The notes: a model not told the origin generated them from the letters alone. A DNA stretch of 64,000 nucleotides from Hydractinia symbiolongicarpus (GCF_029227915.1 NC_079880.1:15704001-15768000); one strand, 5' to 3'. Counted from the first letter of the stretch, positions 10,263-21,680 are shown. A program made the numbers and translations.

Positions 10263-11245
10263 CTACCACTTCATCACATGCTCTGGAGGTACATCGGCAT
10301 CTTCGGGAATCAACATTAATTCCTCGGCGACAAAACTACAGTCGGTTCCATCTTTCAAATAATACAACACCCGACGGCTCTGCTACAATGCGATTAAGCC
10401 TATACATATTTTTTCTCCAAAAAGCGGCAGTCGCGCGTCTTTTCTACTCTCCATGTTCTTCTCCAGGTTGCAACAAATATAAATAAACCCATCCTCAGGC
10501 AAAGGTTATTCATCGAGATACTCTTCGCTTTTCGCAAGTGGTACATCATCCAATTTAGCCTTTGACGGTTTCATCCTGATCATTTCAGTCTTGGTGTTAT
10601 TTAAATTATTCAATATGGTGTACAGGTGTTTAACCTATGTAATACTAGTCTCCTCAATGACCAACTCTTGTGCATCTTGAGGCTTGAAAAGTCTTTCCGC
10701 AAGCACTTTGTTGTATGATTTAAAGAACGCTGTAAAAGTATGATGATATTTGGTGGTAGCTCGTTTAATCTCCACCCTTTTTCCTAGCAACAATTTTTCT
10801 ACATCTGTTTTGAATTCCGAACCATTATCGCATTGAAAAATTGTAGGGTACCTTAAAGAACCAGCCTTATAAATATCCTTAATCATGTCTGCAACCTGTC
10901 TGGCCTTTTTCGTTTTTAAAGGTCGTGCCACCTTATATCTTCAAGCTACATCGATCCCGTTAGGATATACTTGTACGTATTCCCATAAACCTTCAGATCA
11001 AACTGGTGCATTTCGTTCGGTGTTGTAGTTGTAAAATGGGGGTAATCAATCTTCTTTGGCCCTCGAATATGTCGTAGCCATAGGAGCTGCCGAGACAACT
11101 AGTGTACGACTTTCTTTTTGGATAGTCTACTCTCTTCGGCGAGTAATTTAACGGCTTTTCGTCCAATCCAAAGATGTTCTGGGTTGTAATAAATACTGCT
11201 CAATTTTTCTGCATCCTCCTCTGTAACGATAAGTTGTTTTGATAT
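10263..11245 (-). pseudogene. Retroviral-type (DDE) integrase, P1
   Basis: By alignment with P4 the start is at 11245, where ATA replaces ATG after AAATAAAT. Order: N-terminal EEDAEKLSSIYYNPEHLWIG, then PNEMHQFDL (first catalytic Asp), IFQCDNGSEFK (second Asp), and HTFTAFFKSYNKVLAERLF, where the catalytic Glu expected before SYNK is Lys. Frameshifts and stops separate these blocks. The C-terminus ends DVPPEHVMKW at 10263. Polinton integrases insert the element with a short target duplication. It is inactive by several lesions. Confidence 0.85.
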
Positions 11246-11267
11246 ATTTATTTTATATTATATTATA

Positions 11268-11291
11268 TACAAGAACACCTATAGTTGCCAT
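11268..11291 (-). pseudogene. Remnant start of the small two-span membrane protein (MATIGVLV), P1
   Basis: ATGGCAACTATAGGTGTTCT encodes MATIGVL, identical to the start of the P3 gene at 33100. After about eight codons it runs into AT-rich sequence and the integrase leader. It shows that this gene once lay upstream of integrase, as in P3 and P4. Confidence 0.7.
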
Positions 11292-11304
11292 GTTTGTTGT
11301 TTAT

Positions 11305-12018
11305 TTATTCAGCGATATAAAGATTACCCTTTGAAATGTTCTCGCTCGCCCACATTGATTGAGTATTTGTATAGTGGGGCCTTCTCGCTACCTCCACAAG
11401 CAGCGGAGCATCGCCATTTTCTCGGTACTTGAGTGGGATCTTGTGATTAATATGCCACTCTTTACCATAGTTATCCCAGCTCATTCTTTCCGTGAATTGT
11501 GCTTCAATATGAGCCCGCAGTTTCTTCATATCGCACCCTAAATACTCTTGAGAACTAAGCTCCTTGTTTCCTTGCAGGGTCTAGTTCAACAACGAACAAC
11601 AGAAGCGAGATTTCCAACGGGGTCGCAAATGGGGAATTGAGATCGTCGTTTTTTATGGTCACAGATTTGACTTCCGCCACATTCTTTACACTTTGATCTT
11701 ATCCTACCATGTTCGCTGCAGATGCTTCCACCACCACATTCTTTACACGTCATCTTCTGCTACCATGTTTCGCTGCAGATAATCCACCTCTGCATTCTTT
11801 ACACTCTGATATTATCCTACCATGTTCGCTGCATATTTCATTTCATCCGCGCTCTGTGCATCTTGATCTGTGTATGTCATGCGGGCACTTGGCACGTTCC
11901 TGTGACGCCTTCTTTATATCAAGGCATCTGATGCATGTCTTCGTCCGTTGTCCATTCCCCTTGATCCTGAAATTTTCTAAAGAAAGATAGTGATTACAGC
12001 AGTCTTGGCCTCTTTCAT
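11305..12018 (-). pseudogene. Zn-finger repeat / HNH-like protein, P1
   Basis: Alignment places the start at 12018 (MKEAK). Head: LSLENFRIKGNGQRTKTCIRCLD; then about 18-residue Cys/His units (ICSEHGRIRSKCKECGGSQ) with stops and frameshifts. The last 74 codons (11529-11305) are open and show WHINHKIPLKYREN and MWASENISKGN, resembling an HNH-type nuclease core followed by a conserved tail. The same architecture is seen at 29484 (P3) and 43382 (P4). Nuclease activity is inferred from the motif only. Confidence 0.65.
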
Positions 12019-12030
12019 GTTGCTTTTGTG

Positions 12031-12057
12031 TTGTGTTTGCCTATATGACAAACACAA
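12031..12057. terminator. Hairpin between two minus-strand genes, P1
   Basis: TTGTGTTTG (12031-12039), 9-nt loop, CAAACACAA (12049-12057). P4 has an unrelated-sequence hairpin at the same gene junction (43387-43419). Confidence 0.45.
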
Positions 12058-12074
12058 ATTTCATTGGACATTAT

Positions 12075-12309
12075 TTATTTTTTTAGGACTATACCCTTCA
12101 CTGCCATTTCCCGACTTGCTGTTCCTGCAGCAAACTATGCTGTCATTTTCATTACATCTTTCATGTCCATTTTGGCAGAAGATCGTGTAATTCCTAGAAA
12201 TTTCTTGCCCGCACGGGCATATCCAAAGGTTAAACCGAGATCTACTACAGTTTCATAGAGCATATCAATTATCTCTTTTCTCGTAATGGGGCGTAATGTT
12301 TGAACTCGT
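12075..12309 (-). pseudogene. Conserved small Polinton protein (KEIIDMLYETVV family), P1
   Basis: Aligned start at 12309 reads ACG right after TATAATAAA, i.e. ATG lost. Blocks RKEIIDMLYETVVDLG, KKFLGITRSSAKMDMKD and AAGTASREMAVKG match the P4 gene at 43702, with a frameshift after the start and an in-frame stop. Function unknown; the repeated ASREMAVKKG and ITRPSAKMD motifs make the family recognisable. Confidence 0.5.
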
Positions 12310-12686
12310 TTATTATATAGGGTTTAATGCATTTTAAAAATATCAATTTTTTGATTTTGAGGATGAACTTTTTTTCAACAGGAGCCAGTTGCTCTGATGT
12401 TTTGTTATCAGGCTGATTCTGATGCTGATTTTTAAAAAAATTGTACCAAACGCCAATGCCTGCTATAGCAAGTACTGTTACTGCCGTGCCCCCTAAAACT
12501 GCGGTAGTACTGGACCCAGTACTTGATGAACTACTTGACGAAGTACTACTCTCTAACTTGATCCTTGTTCTTATGCAAGTCCTCCTTGTTCTTACGATTC
12601 CATTCGGCAAGTTTCTTGCCAGCAGCAACACGACCTCCATTTTTCTTAGTAATAACTTGTTTTGGTTCTGGCTTATCATCAGTCAT
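12269..12686 (-). pseudogene. Basic / Ser-rich protein with one membrane span (AGKKLAEWN family), P1
   Basis: ATG at 12686 follows ATAAAATAA. The head is basic (KKNGGRVAAGKKLAEWNRKN). A frameshift near 12550 leads to a Ser-rich linker and a hydrophobic segment (AVTVLAIAGIGVWYNFF), then a hydrophilic tail. P3 (28578) keeps the head, P4 (43866) the tail. A basic N-terminus plus membrane segment could be a small virion protein; that is inference. Confidence 0.5.
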
Positions 12687-12732
12687 TTATTTTATAGGAG
12701 GCCAACTTCTACAAAATTGAAATTTTGACCGA

Positions 12733-13238
12733 TTATTTCCCATCTTTTTCTTCTCGTTCTTCTAGGTTTTCACTTTTGTTTTGTTTTGACAAAACTTCAA
12801 CATGATTCACGGTATGTGCCAACACTAAAATTGGTGCTAGAAATATACCGAATGCAGAGTACACGAGTATACCCAAATCGGTCATACTATCCTTAATAAT
12901 GGGGTCTTCCTCAATATCGTGCTTTAAATTTTCAGCACTATCAAGCTGAACAACATTACCTACAACATTGGTGTACATGCTAATCGCATGTGAAGACAGC
13001 ACCTTTGCCGTTTCTTCGCCCTTCTCATGGATTTCTCGTTGAACATAGTCAGAATAGGCCTTGTCGATCGCATCGTCTGGTGCCTGTCCACGAATCTCTC
13101 CGTACATTTTTTTGATAAAAGATGTCCTTTGCCTTTACATATAGCATTCTTCAAAGCTTGACGTTTGTCTACTAGTTTTTCAGGTTGCTGTAAAGATAGT
13201 ATCCACTTCATAAAAAATATGTTTGCAAGATCAGTCAT
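12733..13238 (-). pseudogene. Membrane protein downstream of PolB (DPIIKDSMTDLGILVYSAFG family), P1
   Basis: ATG at 13238 after TATAATAAATAAA. MTDLANIFFMKWILSL... to KGKGHLLSKK, then one frameshift near 13107-13130, then an open frame to 12733 with DPIIKDSMTDLGILVYSAFG and a hydrophobic FLAPILVLAHTVNHV. The C-terminus is charged and ends KDGK. The P3 homologue (28025) ends in the same KDGK. Function unknown. Confidence 0.55.
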
Positions 13239-13339
13239 TTTATTTATTATATGTCTATATTTTAGAAAAAATAGTAGTACTATCATATACGGTAAAATTA
13301 TTGCAATATATAACATCAACAATCCCATCCATATTTTAT

Positions 13340-16300
13340 TTACACACTGTACCCCACGAGCCAATGTTGAAATTAAATCTTCTTGCACAATCCTTTTATC
13401 ATCATCACGATTAAGGGCAATTTTAGTACTTTTTACAGTGTACAGCTGATGATTTTTATTCTGGATGAGGACTTGACTTTTATAAACATTTATACCCTTA
13501 TCTAAGCATTTTTTATAATCGTCAAATGTGATTGATTTTTTAATCACGCATTTTTTTACGCCTTTACATCTTTTATCTTCCTTTTCCAATGTTTTGAATG
13601 CATACATCTTTGCCCTCAATGCAATGAGTTCTGTCATAATTTTCCACCAAATTCGTCTTTCATCAAAATGACAACTTTTTTATTTTTTCCAATTGGCAGC
13701 GGTCTACCATCATCCTTCGTATAAGCACTTGTATCGAAGCACTCTCTACAATATTCCTCTAAAAATCTTCAGTTTTGATGTGATACACAAAACTATCCGT
13801 ATCCATATAGCAAAGTTGGATTTTACCCCCATATTTTGGCTGCATGTAATTATAATGAAATTCATATATGATCAGTTTGTTCATATCTAATATAGCTTGC
13901 CCAATATATACCGGTTTATTCATTTTGATCTCCGTCTTACCCACTTCAACACCCATTAAATTTTTGCTAAATGCATGAGGATCTTTAAAATTGGGCTTCA
14001 TCACATATTTTTAGTATGCTTTCTCGCTTGTCACCAGTTTAATATCGCGATGATTCCGGATATTTTTCATCGTTTTTCCAAACACAGACAGGTTCATTAA
14101 TTTAAAAAAGTCCTTTTCAAAATCGTTTTTAGCAGCGGTCTTCAATTTTGTATTCATATAAATGTATGGCCTAAGCCACTGACTCTGCTTGAACTGGATG
14201 ACTTTGTGTACTCTTTTCAGAATTAGGCCATGCTTTATAGCTTCATTGAGTGCTCTTATATGCACCACATAATTACGCTTGTTTCGCAGGTTGGGCACCA
14301 ATTTTTCAACCTTGGCAATTGTCATCCGCTCCGACAAAAGTGGAAGCTCGTTATGTTTTTGATGCAACTCCACCGGTTAATCCACATCTAATTCCAATAT
14401 GTACCCGTGTTTATTTTTCTTCACCAATTTGGCGATCCTTTTGTGTGTGAAATCATCGACGTTAGTAATCCATGTAAAATCGTGGGTTGGTATATTCTCC
14501 TGGATATACCAACCAAAGATTGTTGGCATCGAGGTATTGTAAGTACGACGATTCTTTATCAGGATTATATTGATCGCCCATGTACTTGTTGTTTGCTTTG
14601 GCATAGCGATGAACAGACTGCACAATGCCGCCTCGAATACCTTTTTCAAACATGAGGTGCATATCTGGGTCAGTTAGTAGTTCCAATTCAATTCCAGTGA
14701 ATTTTAATAAAGCCTTCCATGCCAGTTCAGGAGCACTGTAAAGTGTGCGGGATCCAACTTATAATTTGTAAGACATATACTCCTAAAATTTTCAAATATA
14801 TCTGCTAGTAGTAGCACGTCGGTGGTCAGATACAAATCATGGCAATCGCCAAGTGTCACTTGATCACCCTCTGGCGCGATACAATGCCATAATTTTTGCG
14901 CATATTGATAATCGATGTCAGATATGCACTCCATATTCAGCGTACTGTAAAATTCTTCCTTTGGGAGTAACTCCGATTCTTGAAATCGTTCGCATCCATC
15001 CATGTATTCGTAGGGATACACTCCTTTTCGGAGCATCAGTCGAAATAAATCATCCTTATCGAGTACGTTTAACTTTAATTTTTCTTGACTCAATTGCTTT
15101 ACAGTTTCCAACTTACAATTTTTACAAAGAAATCTTTCAAAATCATCATCATTGATTCCCTTAAATTCTAAGCACTTACCCGCACAATGTTGACAGTTCA
15201 TATCACCAGCGTTTGTTCGAATTAGATTACTTGATAATCTATCCAAGCTTGATGTCATAAATCGAAAACTGTTGATAAATCGAAGCTCTATTTTTTTTGA
15301 TCACCTGTTCCCCATTCGAGTTGGTCACTCCCGCAAGAGGCACGGCGACCTTGACGCTGAATATATATTTTTCCTTATTTTTCGCGATGCACCCCATATC
15401 TTGCGCGTTATATTTTTTACCTAATTCTCTGATGAACGGATGCGCGTCGTACCAGCAACTCAGATTTTGGAAGATGATGGGGATGTGGGCAGGAATTCGA
15501 TATTTTAAATTACAATTGTTATGGGCTGCACCTCGGTAGAGACCTGTATAATAACAGTGATCCTGAATCTTGCGATTATTTTTCAGGATCGTTGAATGGT
15601 TTCATGCAAATATGACATTCTGATGCGTCGTTGTATTCTCTTTTTAACATCTCCGTGAGCTCCGTCATAGGCTGCCATGGATAAGTGTTATACAAGCGCT
15701 CGACCTCATTTTCCAAGTGCCTTAGAAATTTCTCCAGGCAATTCTTTCCACAGTATGTTTTCAATGGATCTGATACGTCTCCGTAAGTAAATTTGCTATA
15801 TGTGCACCAACCTGATGGTACATGTTTGTTCATTTTTGTGGTCTTACTTTCCCTACGATCTTCTTCCATTGGGATGAGTAAACTTTTAAAATCAGCATAA
15901 ATTGCAAACGGGACCTTAACTTGCTGTTGACCATCCTGATATTTCAACAATTTTTCGCTCTCTTTTGGCATTGTATTTTTAACCACCTCGTGATCTACGC
16001 AATATTTATAATGTTAGTCCCTGGATTTTCCACAAGTAAAGGCCTGCACGCAATTTAAGCATCGCAATGCGTTGCTTTACAGTCCTTAGAATTCCCTCTG
16101 CCTTGAGAGACTTTTGATGTAGGTATAGTGCATCTTTTCATTATCTGTGATGAGCAGCAGATTCACCTGTTTTTCACGTGTTGCGTTGTAGTCGAACCTA
16201 CGCAAAATATTAATGCGGCTAGTCCCCGATGAATATAAAACGTTGACTGCAAGATTAGGGTTGTTTAGATTAGGGTTCAAATTTTAGTATTTTTTAATGT

Positions 16301-17213
16301 CTGGTGGGAGTTCTAACCCTTCCCAGTTGTATTGATCTGCAGAATCTTGTAATTTACTGACGCGTTCTAGATGATTATCAATCTCTTCATGGTGCAGTGC
16401 CGCAATAACACTCCATTTGAAGCACTCTTCATCTTTTTTTTTGGATTGATGATAGCCTTTTTTGCACTGATCCATTTAGGTAATTTACTATAGGATGAAC
16501 CTCGTGTAAGCTACAGTTTGTGAAAATCGATATCCATGTGCATGATGCAATCGATTGTAAATCCACTCTGTGGTAACGCTGGATTTTTCACATGAATCCT
16601 TATTTGAGCAAACATATTATCCAGCAGCTCTTTTACATCACTGCCTTGAAATACCTGCATGAGTCTGCTATTAAATGGCGTTTCAACTCTTGCGTATTCA
16701 TCAATGTTCGCATACATATTGTTTAAATCCTCCGCTCCTCCATCTAAATCTTCTGCATTAGGTTGAACAGCAAGCGTTATCTTTTTTTTCCACATGATCC
16801 ATATTGACAGTTGCACTTTGGGAGAACCCATATCTTCCACTTGTTCATTGCTTCACATCCGGTCGAACCATTGCTAGGTAGCTATCCACGTCAGCTTTTT
16901 TTAACGCCGGGTATTCGAAAACTACGAAATTTATTGTGTAGTGCATGTTTATGTTCCTGAGGAGTGAGGTCAGCTGCCTCTTCATATAAATTGTCCTGGA
17001 CGTCTTCGATGTGGTCCTCCTGCGCTTCCTGTTCGATCTCATTGTGAAGATTAAGTCTTTTTTTTATTTCGTCCTTTTTTTTCTTGTAATAATCGCCAAC
17101 GATGTCCCGCACATTCTCCAATCGAGCGGTAAGAGCATTGGTAGTGGATGCTACCGCTACTAATACAGCATTGTATATTGCGCTGATTGCATTTCTAAAA
17201 AACTCATTTTGTC
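13340..17213 (-). pseudogene. Family B DNA polymerase (Polinton, protein-primed type), P1
   Basis: Reads on the minus strand as several open pieces. An N-terminal coiled region is followed by SSYSKLPKWISAKKAIINP-like and CFKWSVIAALHHEEI blocks, an exonuclease-side block, motif A as YLDANNLW (Tyr replaced by Trp), motif B as KLMNLSVFGKTM and motif C as CYMDTDS. The C-terminus is DDDKRIVQED and LARG, with the stop at 13340 after a one-base frameshift. In Polintons this enzyme copies the element using a terminal protein. At least six frame breaks make it nonfunctional. Confidence 0.88.
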
Positions 17214-17229
17214 ACTTTATTATATATTT

Positions 17230-17246
17230 TTTTTGATCAATAAATT
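17230..17246. promoter_or_regulatory. TTGATCAA-type box at the P1 right edge
   Basis: TTTTGATCAATAAAT. The TTGATCA core also occurs in leaders near 2691 and 3611 and between converging genes at 35769, all inside Polinton sequence. Confidence 0.3.
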
Positions 17247-17269
17247 TTTTTAAGATGGACAAAAAATGA

Positions 17270-17982
17270 GACAGTTTTTGAATAATGGGGATTTTCTTGA
17301 TTCTCAGTCAAATTAATAGAGGACGTCGGTGATAATAGTGGTGAGCTTGCTGGGGTATGCACCTCCAACTGAACATCTGGAGAATTTGCATCATTTTAAG
17401 GTGTTGTTAATTTTATTTTCGTTGTTTCTGTAGAGACTGAAAGAAAAAAAGAAAACATAAAAAAAACAGTTGTTTTATACTATATCTTCTACAATAGTGA
17501 AAACGGTAATAAAAAATTACCTTTCAAGGCCAATTTTCTTTGCCTCCTTTGATGTCGATCAAATCCTGATAACTTTCGTTTAGGAGTAAATAAGCTAGCT
17601 GGTCTCTGCCTGTGAGGGAAAATCGATGGTATATAGTCAGGGTCGTTTGCATTGTTGCTTTTTTGTCCTAAAAAAATATTTAGAACTATTTACTTTGCCG
17701 CAAAAACTGAAATAAAAAACAAGGGATTTTATAAAGGGTTAAGACAAATGTAAAACAGTTATCTTTTAATATGTACCTACCTGATATAAAATGTTGTGAA
17801 CAAACATAATGATATCTAGACTTGGGTGACCACGTCTTATTCTTATCCATGATATCGCTTCTATTTATTGCTCTTAGTCATGATTTTCTTCTAAGTTTAT
17901 CATGTGGAATAATATAGAATTTCAATTCAGGGTGTTCCTGACAGTTGTTTGTACAGGAATACACACAACAGCTTCGAGGCAT
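17270..17982 (-). pseudogene. THAP-domain gene, three exons, broken
   Basis: Exon 1 (17982-17781) encodes MPRSCCVYSCTNN..., KFYIIPHDKLRRKS*LRAINR..., YVCSQHFISG: the C2-CH THAP zinc finger with its P-x-x-W region, the Trp codon being TGA. Donor GTAGGT. Exon 2 (17667-17521) has a TTTTTTAG acceptor and GTAATT donor, keeps phase (G|GA) and encodes NDPDYIPSIFPHRQRPASLF. Exon 3 starts at 17436 after TTTCTTTCAG and has a TAA near 17397. THAP domains bind DNA in P-element-type transposases and in host regulators. Which kind this is cannot be told. Confidence 0.75.
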
Positions 17983-18925
17983 ACTGTCTTTCCCTGATCT
18001 GCTCCGTTCCGCGTTGTTTGTTTTCCCTAATCCATAATGGTAGCTTTAAAATCACACGGTGTGACGCCATCCGACCATAAGAATACTGCAGCAAAATCAA
18101 ATGTGAAAAAGCTAAGTAAATTTTCCCAATAATGTCAAAAACCTCTGTCAAATAAGAACTAAAAAGTTTTTTCGGTGTTAACATGTATATAGTACTCCCT
18201 CGTAAAAGTTTAAACTTTTCTTAAATAACACGAAATGTCATAAACAAAAACATTTGAGTCAGGACATCTAGAGAACAACAAGAATTAGTACACTTAAGCT
18301 ACCAGAATTATTACATGTTAAATAAAAATCGTTTTGTCATATTGCATGCAACCGATGTAAGTTTAGTTACACAAAATGTGAAAATACGTTAGTTATATAT
18401 ATTTGCATAAAAAACAGTCCTTAAGCTATTCTTAAATATTATATAATACTTTTTAGAAAGGTATTGTGGCTTGCTATATCTTCTAATTTAAGCTTAAAAG
18501 GTCAAGTCAAATAAGTTACAGCCATATTCCTAGCAAAGACCACTAAGATAACTACGCTACGGTAGCTAGCTTACATGTAAAAGGTACTGGGAATCTTCAG
18601 TTTGAAGCTAACATTAGCTAGCTACAGCATCTAATAGCTGGTCAGTTAAAGTTAAACTGAAGACTTAGCTAGGCATAAAGAACATGGCTACATATTTATA
18701 AATTCCTAGCTAGCTAATAGTTGTTGGTGGTGTGGTTGGCTTTATGATGCTAGCTAGCTAACAAACATGTCTCGTATAGAGATAGGGAAATGTTCCTTCT
18801 GGCACAGTCGCGTGCGCGTACAACAGTGACGTTACAGCAAATCCAGTACCAACCAGCACCCTGCAGTACCATACCATATCTCAATATTCAAAAGGTAAAG
18901 TCCCTATCATGCAGTGTTAAGTAGA
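17983..18925. other. No gene seen; AT-rich host-like spacer
   Basis: Contains many CTAGCTAG-type short runs (about 18550-18770) and a GC-richer patch near 18800-18870. I see no coding similarity on either strand. Confidence 0.4.
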
Positions 18926-19003
18926 GGGGAATTCCCCAATAAGTAATGACGTCATAAAATCATACAAAAATGAGTTAAAATTCTAGCACAGGGGGGAATT
19001 CCC
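18926..19003. repeat. Two GGGAATTCCC palindromes near the P2 left end
   Basis: GGGGAATTCCCC at 18926-18937 and GGGAATTCCC at 18994-19003 (followed by TAATGAT). A related palindrome, ATTAGGGAAATTCCCTAAT, lies at 37499-37517 between P3 and P4. Confidence 0.5.
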
Positions 19004-19099
19004 TAATGATACTAATAATCATCAAAAAATCAACGCATGCGCAGTAAAAACAGGAATAACTGTGTAATCCTCTGAATTTGTTGAAAAGTGTATATATAA

Positions 19100-19346
19100 A
19101 TGAGTTTCAAGACGCCAGACATGTGCAACAGGGTTGTTGAAAAGTATCCCCTTGCGCTCAGGCTTATACCGGATAGGTTCAAAACGCAGGACATGTGCAA
19201 TAAAGCTGTTGAAAAGTATCCCCCGGTGCTCAAATATGTGTAACGAGGCTTTTTCGAAGGACCATAATATATTTTTGTTTATCCGGGATTGGTTCAAGAC
19301 GCGACAACATGTGAAATTCAAAAGTCATCCTACAACGAGGTTGTAA
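19100..19346 (+). pseudogene. 24-residue-repeat protein (DUF4116-like), P2
   Basis: ATG at 19100 follows TATATATAA. Units: FKTPDMCNRVVEKYPLALRL, IPDRFKTQDMCNKAVEKYP, then TAA inside LKYV and, one frame over, MCNEAFSKDHNIFLFIRDWF. The break falls at a unit boundary, suggesting loss of part of a 72-bp repeat. Confidence 0.6.
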
Positions 19347-19359
19347 GATACTATAATAA

Positions 19360-19569
19360 ATGTGCATCAGCTGCCAGAGAAAATTTAATATATTTGAAAG
19401 TGCAGTAGCCATGACTTTTATGACCGGTATTGGTATCTCCCTGCCGCTAACAGCGTTGGCCCTGGCATTACAAGAATCGGAGGAGAGGGTGAATGAATGG
19501 ATGAGACATTCGAGGCTTTTGAGGGAACGTCTCGATGACCTAGAAAATGATCGCCCTTGTAATTGTTAA
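19360..19569 (+). CDS. Small membrane / coiled-coil protein, P2
   Basis: ATG after TATAATAA. MCISCQRKFNIF, a hydrophobic span (FMTGIGISLPLTALALAL), then a charged helix (ERVNEWMRHSRLLRERLDDL) and CNC end. Intact at 69 residues. It is positional counterpart of 3179-3388; CISC could bind metal. Confidence 0.55.
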   Translation: MCISCQRKFNIFESAVAMTFMTGIGISLPLTALALALQESEERVNEWMRHSRLLRERLDDLENDRPCNC

Positions 19570-19573
19570 TAAA

Positions 19574-19781
19574 ATGGAACAATGTAATGACTGTGAAAGG
19601 GTACTCGATGCGTATGATAGATGTACCTGTAGGACGTAGGTTTGTGGTAAATGGTAAAATGTTGATCTGGTACTGCTACTATGAATATATAACATATAAC
19701 GGAGGTGGTTGCGTATGTACCATGACATGTAATTCTCTGAAGTCGTTCGAAATATACAATAAAGAAGATGCTAAAATTTGA
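19574..19781 (+). pseudogene. Small Cys-rich Polinton protein, P2
   Basis: MEQCNDCERVLDAYDRCTC followed by TAG; the neighbouring frame carries on with GRRFVVNGKMLIWYCYYEY and YNGGGCVC, so one frameshift is needed. The 3' end overlaps the next gene's start by 14 bp. Confidence 0.55.
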
Positions 19782-20332
19782 AAATGAGTTTGTCAGCCCC
19801 AAACCATTCTACTCATATGCTGTTACCTTCATGGACATTGACGATATCAGGTTCAATGATACATTATAGGGTACCATACGCAGGACCTTGTGGTGCCCCG
19901 AGGGTGAAAACGCCTAAAATCTGGTCCCCGCATGGGGTCAGCCGGTACAACGCCAACGCTGTACCAGCAATGAGTCTCGAGTTTGAAGAGTACCCTGATT
20001 GGGTTGCAAAGTATCGCCAAATCTGGTCCAAGATTGAGGAGTTGATTTCTAAGCAATTGACGACGGAGCCCTTGAAATAGGACCGTTATGTGAACGCAAA
20101 ACTCAAATATTACAAGGACATGATTACGACCAAATTCCATGGTATGCCAGTACCCTATGATGAACCCTGCCAAGCCAGCGCCATCCTGGCTATTTCATCG
20201 GTGTATGTACTAGGTAAAAATTACTACCACTAGGTACATATCACAGAATGCCGGTATAAAGGCTTTAAAAAAGAATGGCTGCTGAGTGAGGATAATAAAA
20301 TCATATATTTTATAGGCCCAAAAGGCCTTTAA
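19768..20332 (+). pseudogene. Poly-Asp-family Polinton protein, P2
   Basis: Starts MLKFENEFVSPKPFYSYAVT; TAG near 19867 and another stop, then a frame change to PHGVSRYNANAVPAMSLEFE (matching the SQGASQYSENSAF region of P1), TAG at 20078 and TAG at about 20231. The tail is KEWLLSEDNK, with no Asp expansion. Function unknown. Confidence 0.55.
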
Positions 20333-20419
20333 AAATATAAATTAAGGGCTGTAAGCAGGAGGTGTGTCTACATAGTGCTTGCATACTGTACAGATTGCAT
20401 ATTTTTTTAAATATCATTT

Positions 20420-21008
20420 TTACTCCTCCTCTCGGCCTTTTGGAACTAGCTGGGCACGCTCTTGTTCGTCGATGCTATTCACAATCCTATTAAAGCGTTG
20501 GCGCATCTGTTCCTTTAATAGCATGTACCTCTCATTTTCACGGCTGATCAGGCTATACTCTTAGTCACTGATTACACCATTCTCCATTGCCTTGCTGATC
20601 AGGTCAACGATAGAGTTTAATTTACTTTCCGCGAGTAGCCTGATACTTTCATTTGACACGGAGCCTTTTTGAAGCGTTTCGGAGACCCGCTTGACCAATT
20701 CCAGCCGCAATTGCGAGTCCCCCATGGCACAGACCAAGGGGACCCCATGCCTAAGGCCATAATTCCTATCCCAAGTCCAGACGTAATCACGCCTATACAA
20801 AGCAGTCCATAGTCACAGAAGCGTACCCACATGTTATGCATTTTAAACTTCTTGGCAAGCCTATTCCGCTCCTTAATTTCATTTTGTAGATATTGCTCTA
20901 TTTCTTCAATTTTTTTAAGCCTAAAGACCTGCCCTTCATCCTGCATATCGGCACTTTGCGCAGGTGCACTCTCGGCAAACTCAGATACAGTTTGCGGATA
21001 TCAGACAT
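20420..21008 (-). pseudogene. Coiled-coil membrane protein (MSDI family), P2
   Basis: ATG at 21008, after AATAAAG and 3 bp from the upstream gene's stop. A frameshift after MSDI gives TVSEFAESAPAQSADMQDEG, then a coiled coil (LKKIEEIEQYLQNEIKERNR) and a hydrophobic stretch (YGLLCIGVITSGLGIGIMAL). A second frameshift leads to a helical tail (RLELVKRVSETLQ, IVDLISKAMENGVISD), TAG, and ERAQLVPKGREEE. P4 retains only the first 34 codons (37968). Function unknown. Confidence 0.5.
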
Positions 21009-21010
21009 CT

Positions 21011-21680
21011 TTATTCTATGAGAATGCACATCGTAAGGCCGGTGAACGTGACGTTCTTTTCATGATTGGAGACGTCCGTTAGCATGAACTCTACACGGTC
21101 CGTAGAGTACTTCAATGGAAGGTAAATAGGAGTGTCAAAACTCCATGTTAGCATGTCTCCCAAGCGTTTAGCTCCTTGGTGGGAAGCAGGGCCAGAATTT
21201 TAGACTTTTTGCCATCCAATAGGCAGTCGTCCTCGTCCAATTGCCAACAAACGAGTCTCAATCTTTGATAAATATCGGTCATATATTAGGCATCGTAGTC
21301 GCCCTTCATATAATACTCTTTTGTAGGGTCGTAGGGCAGCCCCAACAGCTCTTGTAATGTTCGGTTCATCACCACCGAGTACCCATCAGTGACACGGGCC
21401 CTCAATAGCCATTTTTAAGTACAAAGAGTTTAATCTTATCCTCCGCCTGGCTATTCACAATGGTCGTGTTATCTTCTATCCTGTATAAACCACTCAGGAT
21501 CTCGATCCGAGTCACTCTCTGGTCAGGCCCTACCTTACGTAAAGTAAACTCTCTATTGCTATACAAATTCAGCCATTCGGGTCGAATACTTATCTATTTC
21601 AGAGCTATACGTGTGTCCTGTCCAAGGTAGTCTTCAAATATAGTAGGCTTCTCGATATCGGTGATATACAGTTGTTTCAT
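21011..21680 (-). pseudogene. Conserved Polinton late protein, candidate minor capsid (penton), P2
   Basis: MKQLYITDIEKPTIFEDYLG at 21680; several stops and a frameshift; C-terminus SFDTPIYLPLKYSTDRVEFM and NVTFTGLTMCILIE, stop 21011. The P3 gene at 36947 (MRQLYVTDIENPTTF) and the P4 tail at 38201 (SFDNPTYLPLMVSIDKLEFM) are homologous. About 220 residues of apparently beta-rich sequence next to capsid genes would suit a penton, but I have no motif proof. Confidence 0.5.

Noticed and set aside
17927-18184. 85-codon minus-strand frame
   Set aside because: It overlaps THAP exon 1 in a different frame; the THAP frame has the recognisable zinc finger.
18400-18780. CTAGCTAG-rich stretch as a functional repeat array
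   Set aside because: Units are irregular and scattered; the same short words are common through the host-like and Helitron DNA here.
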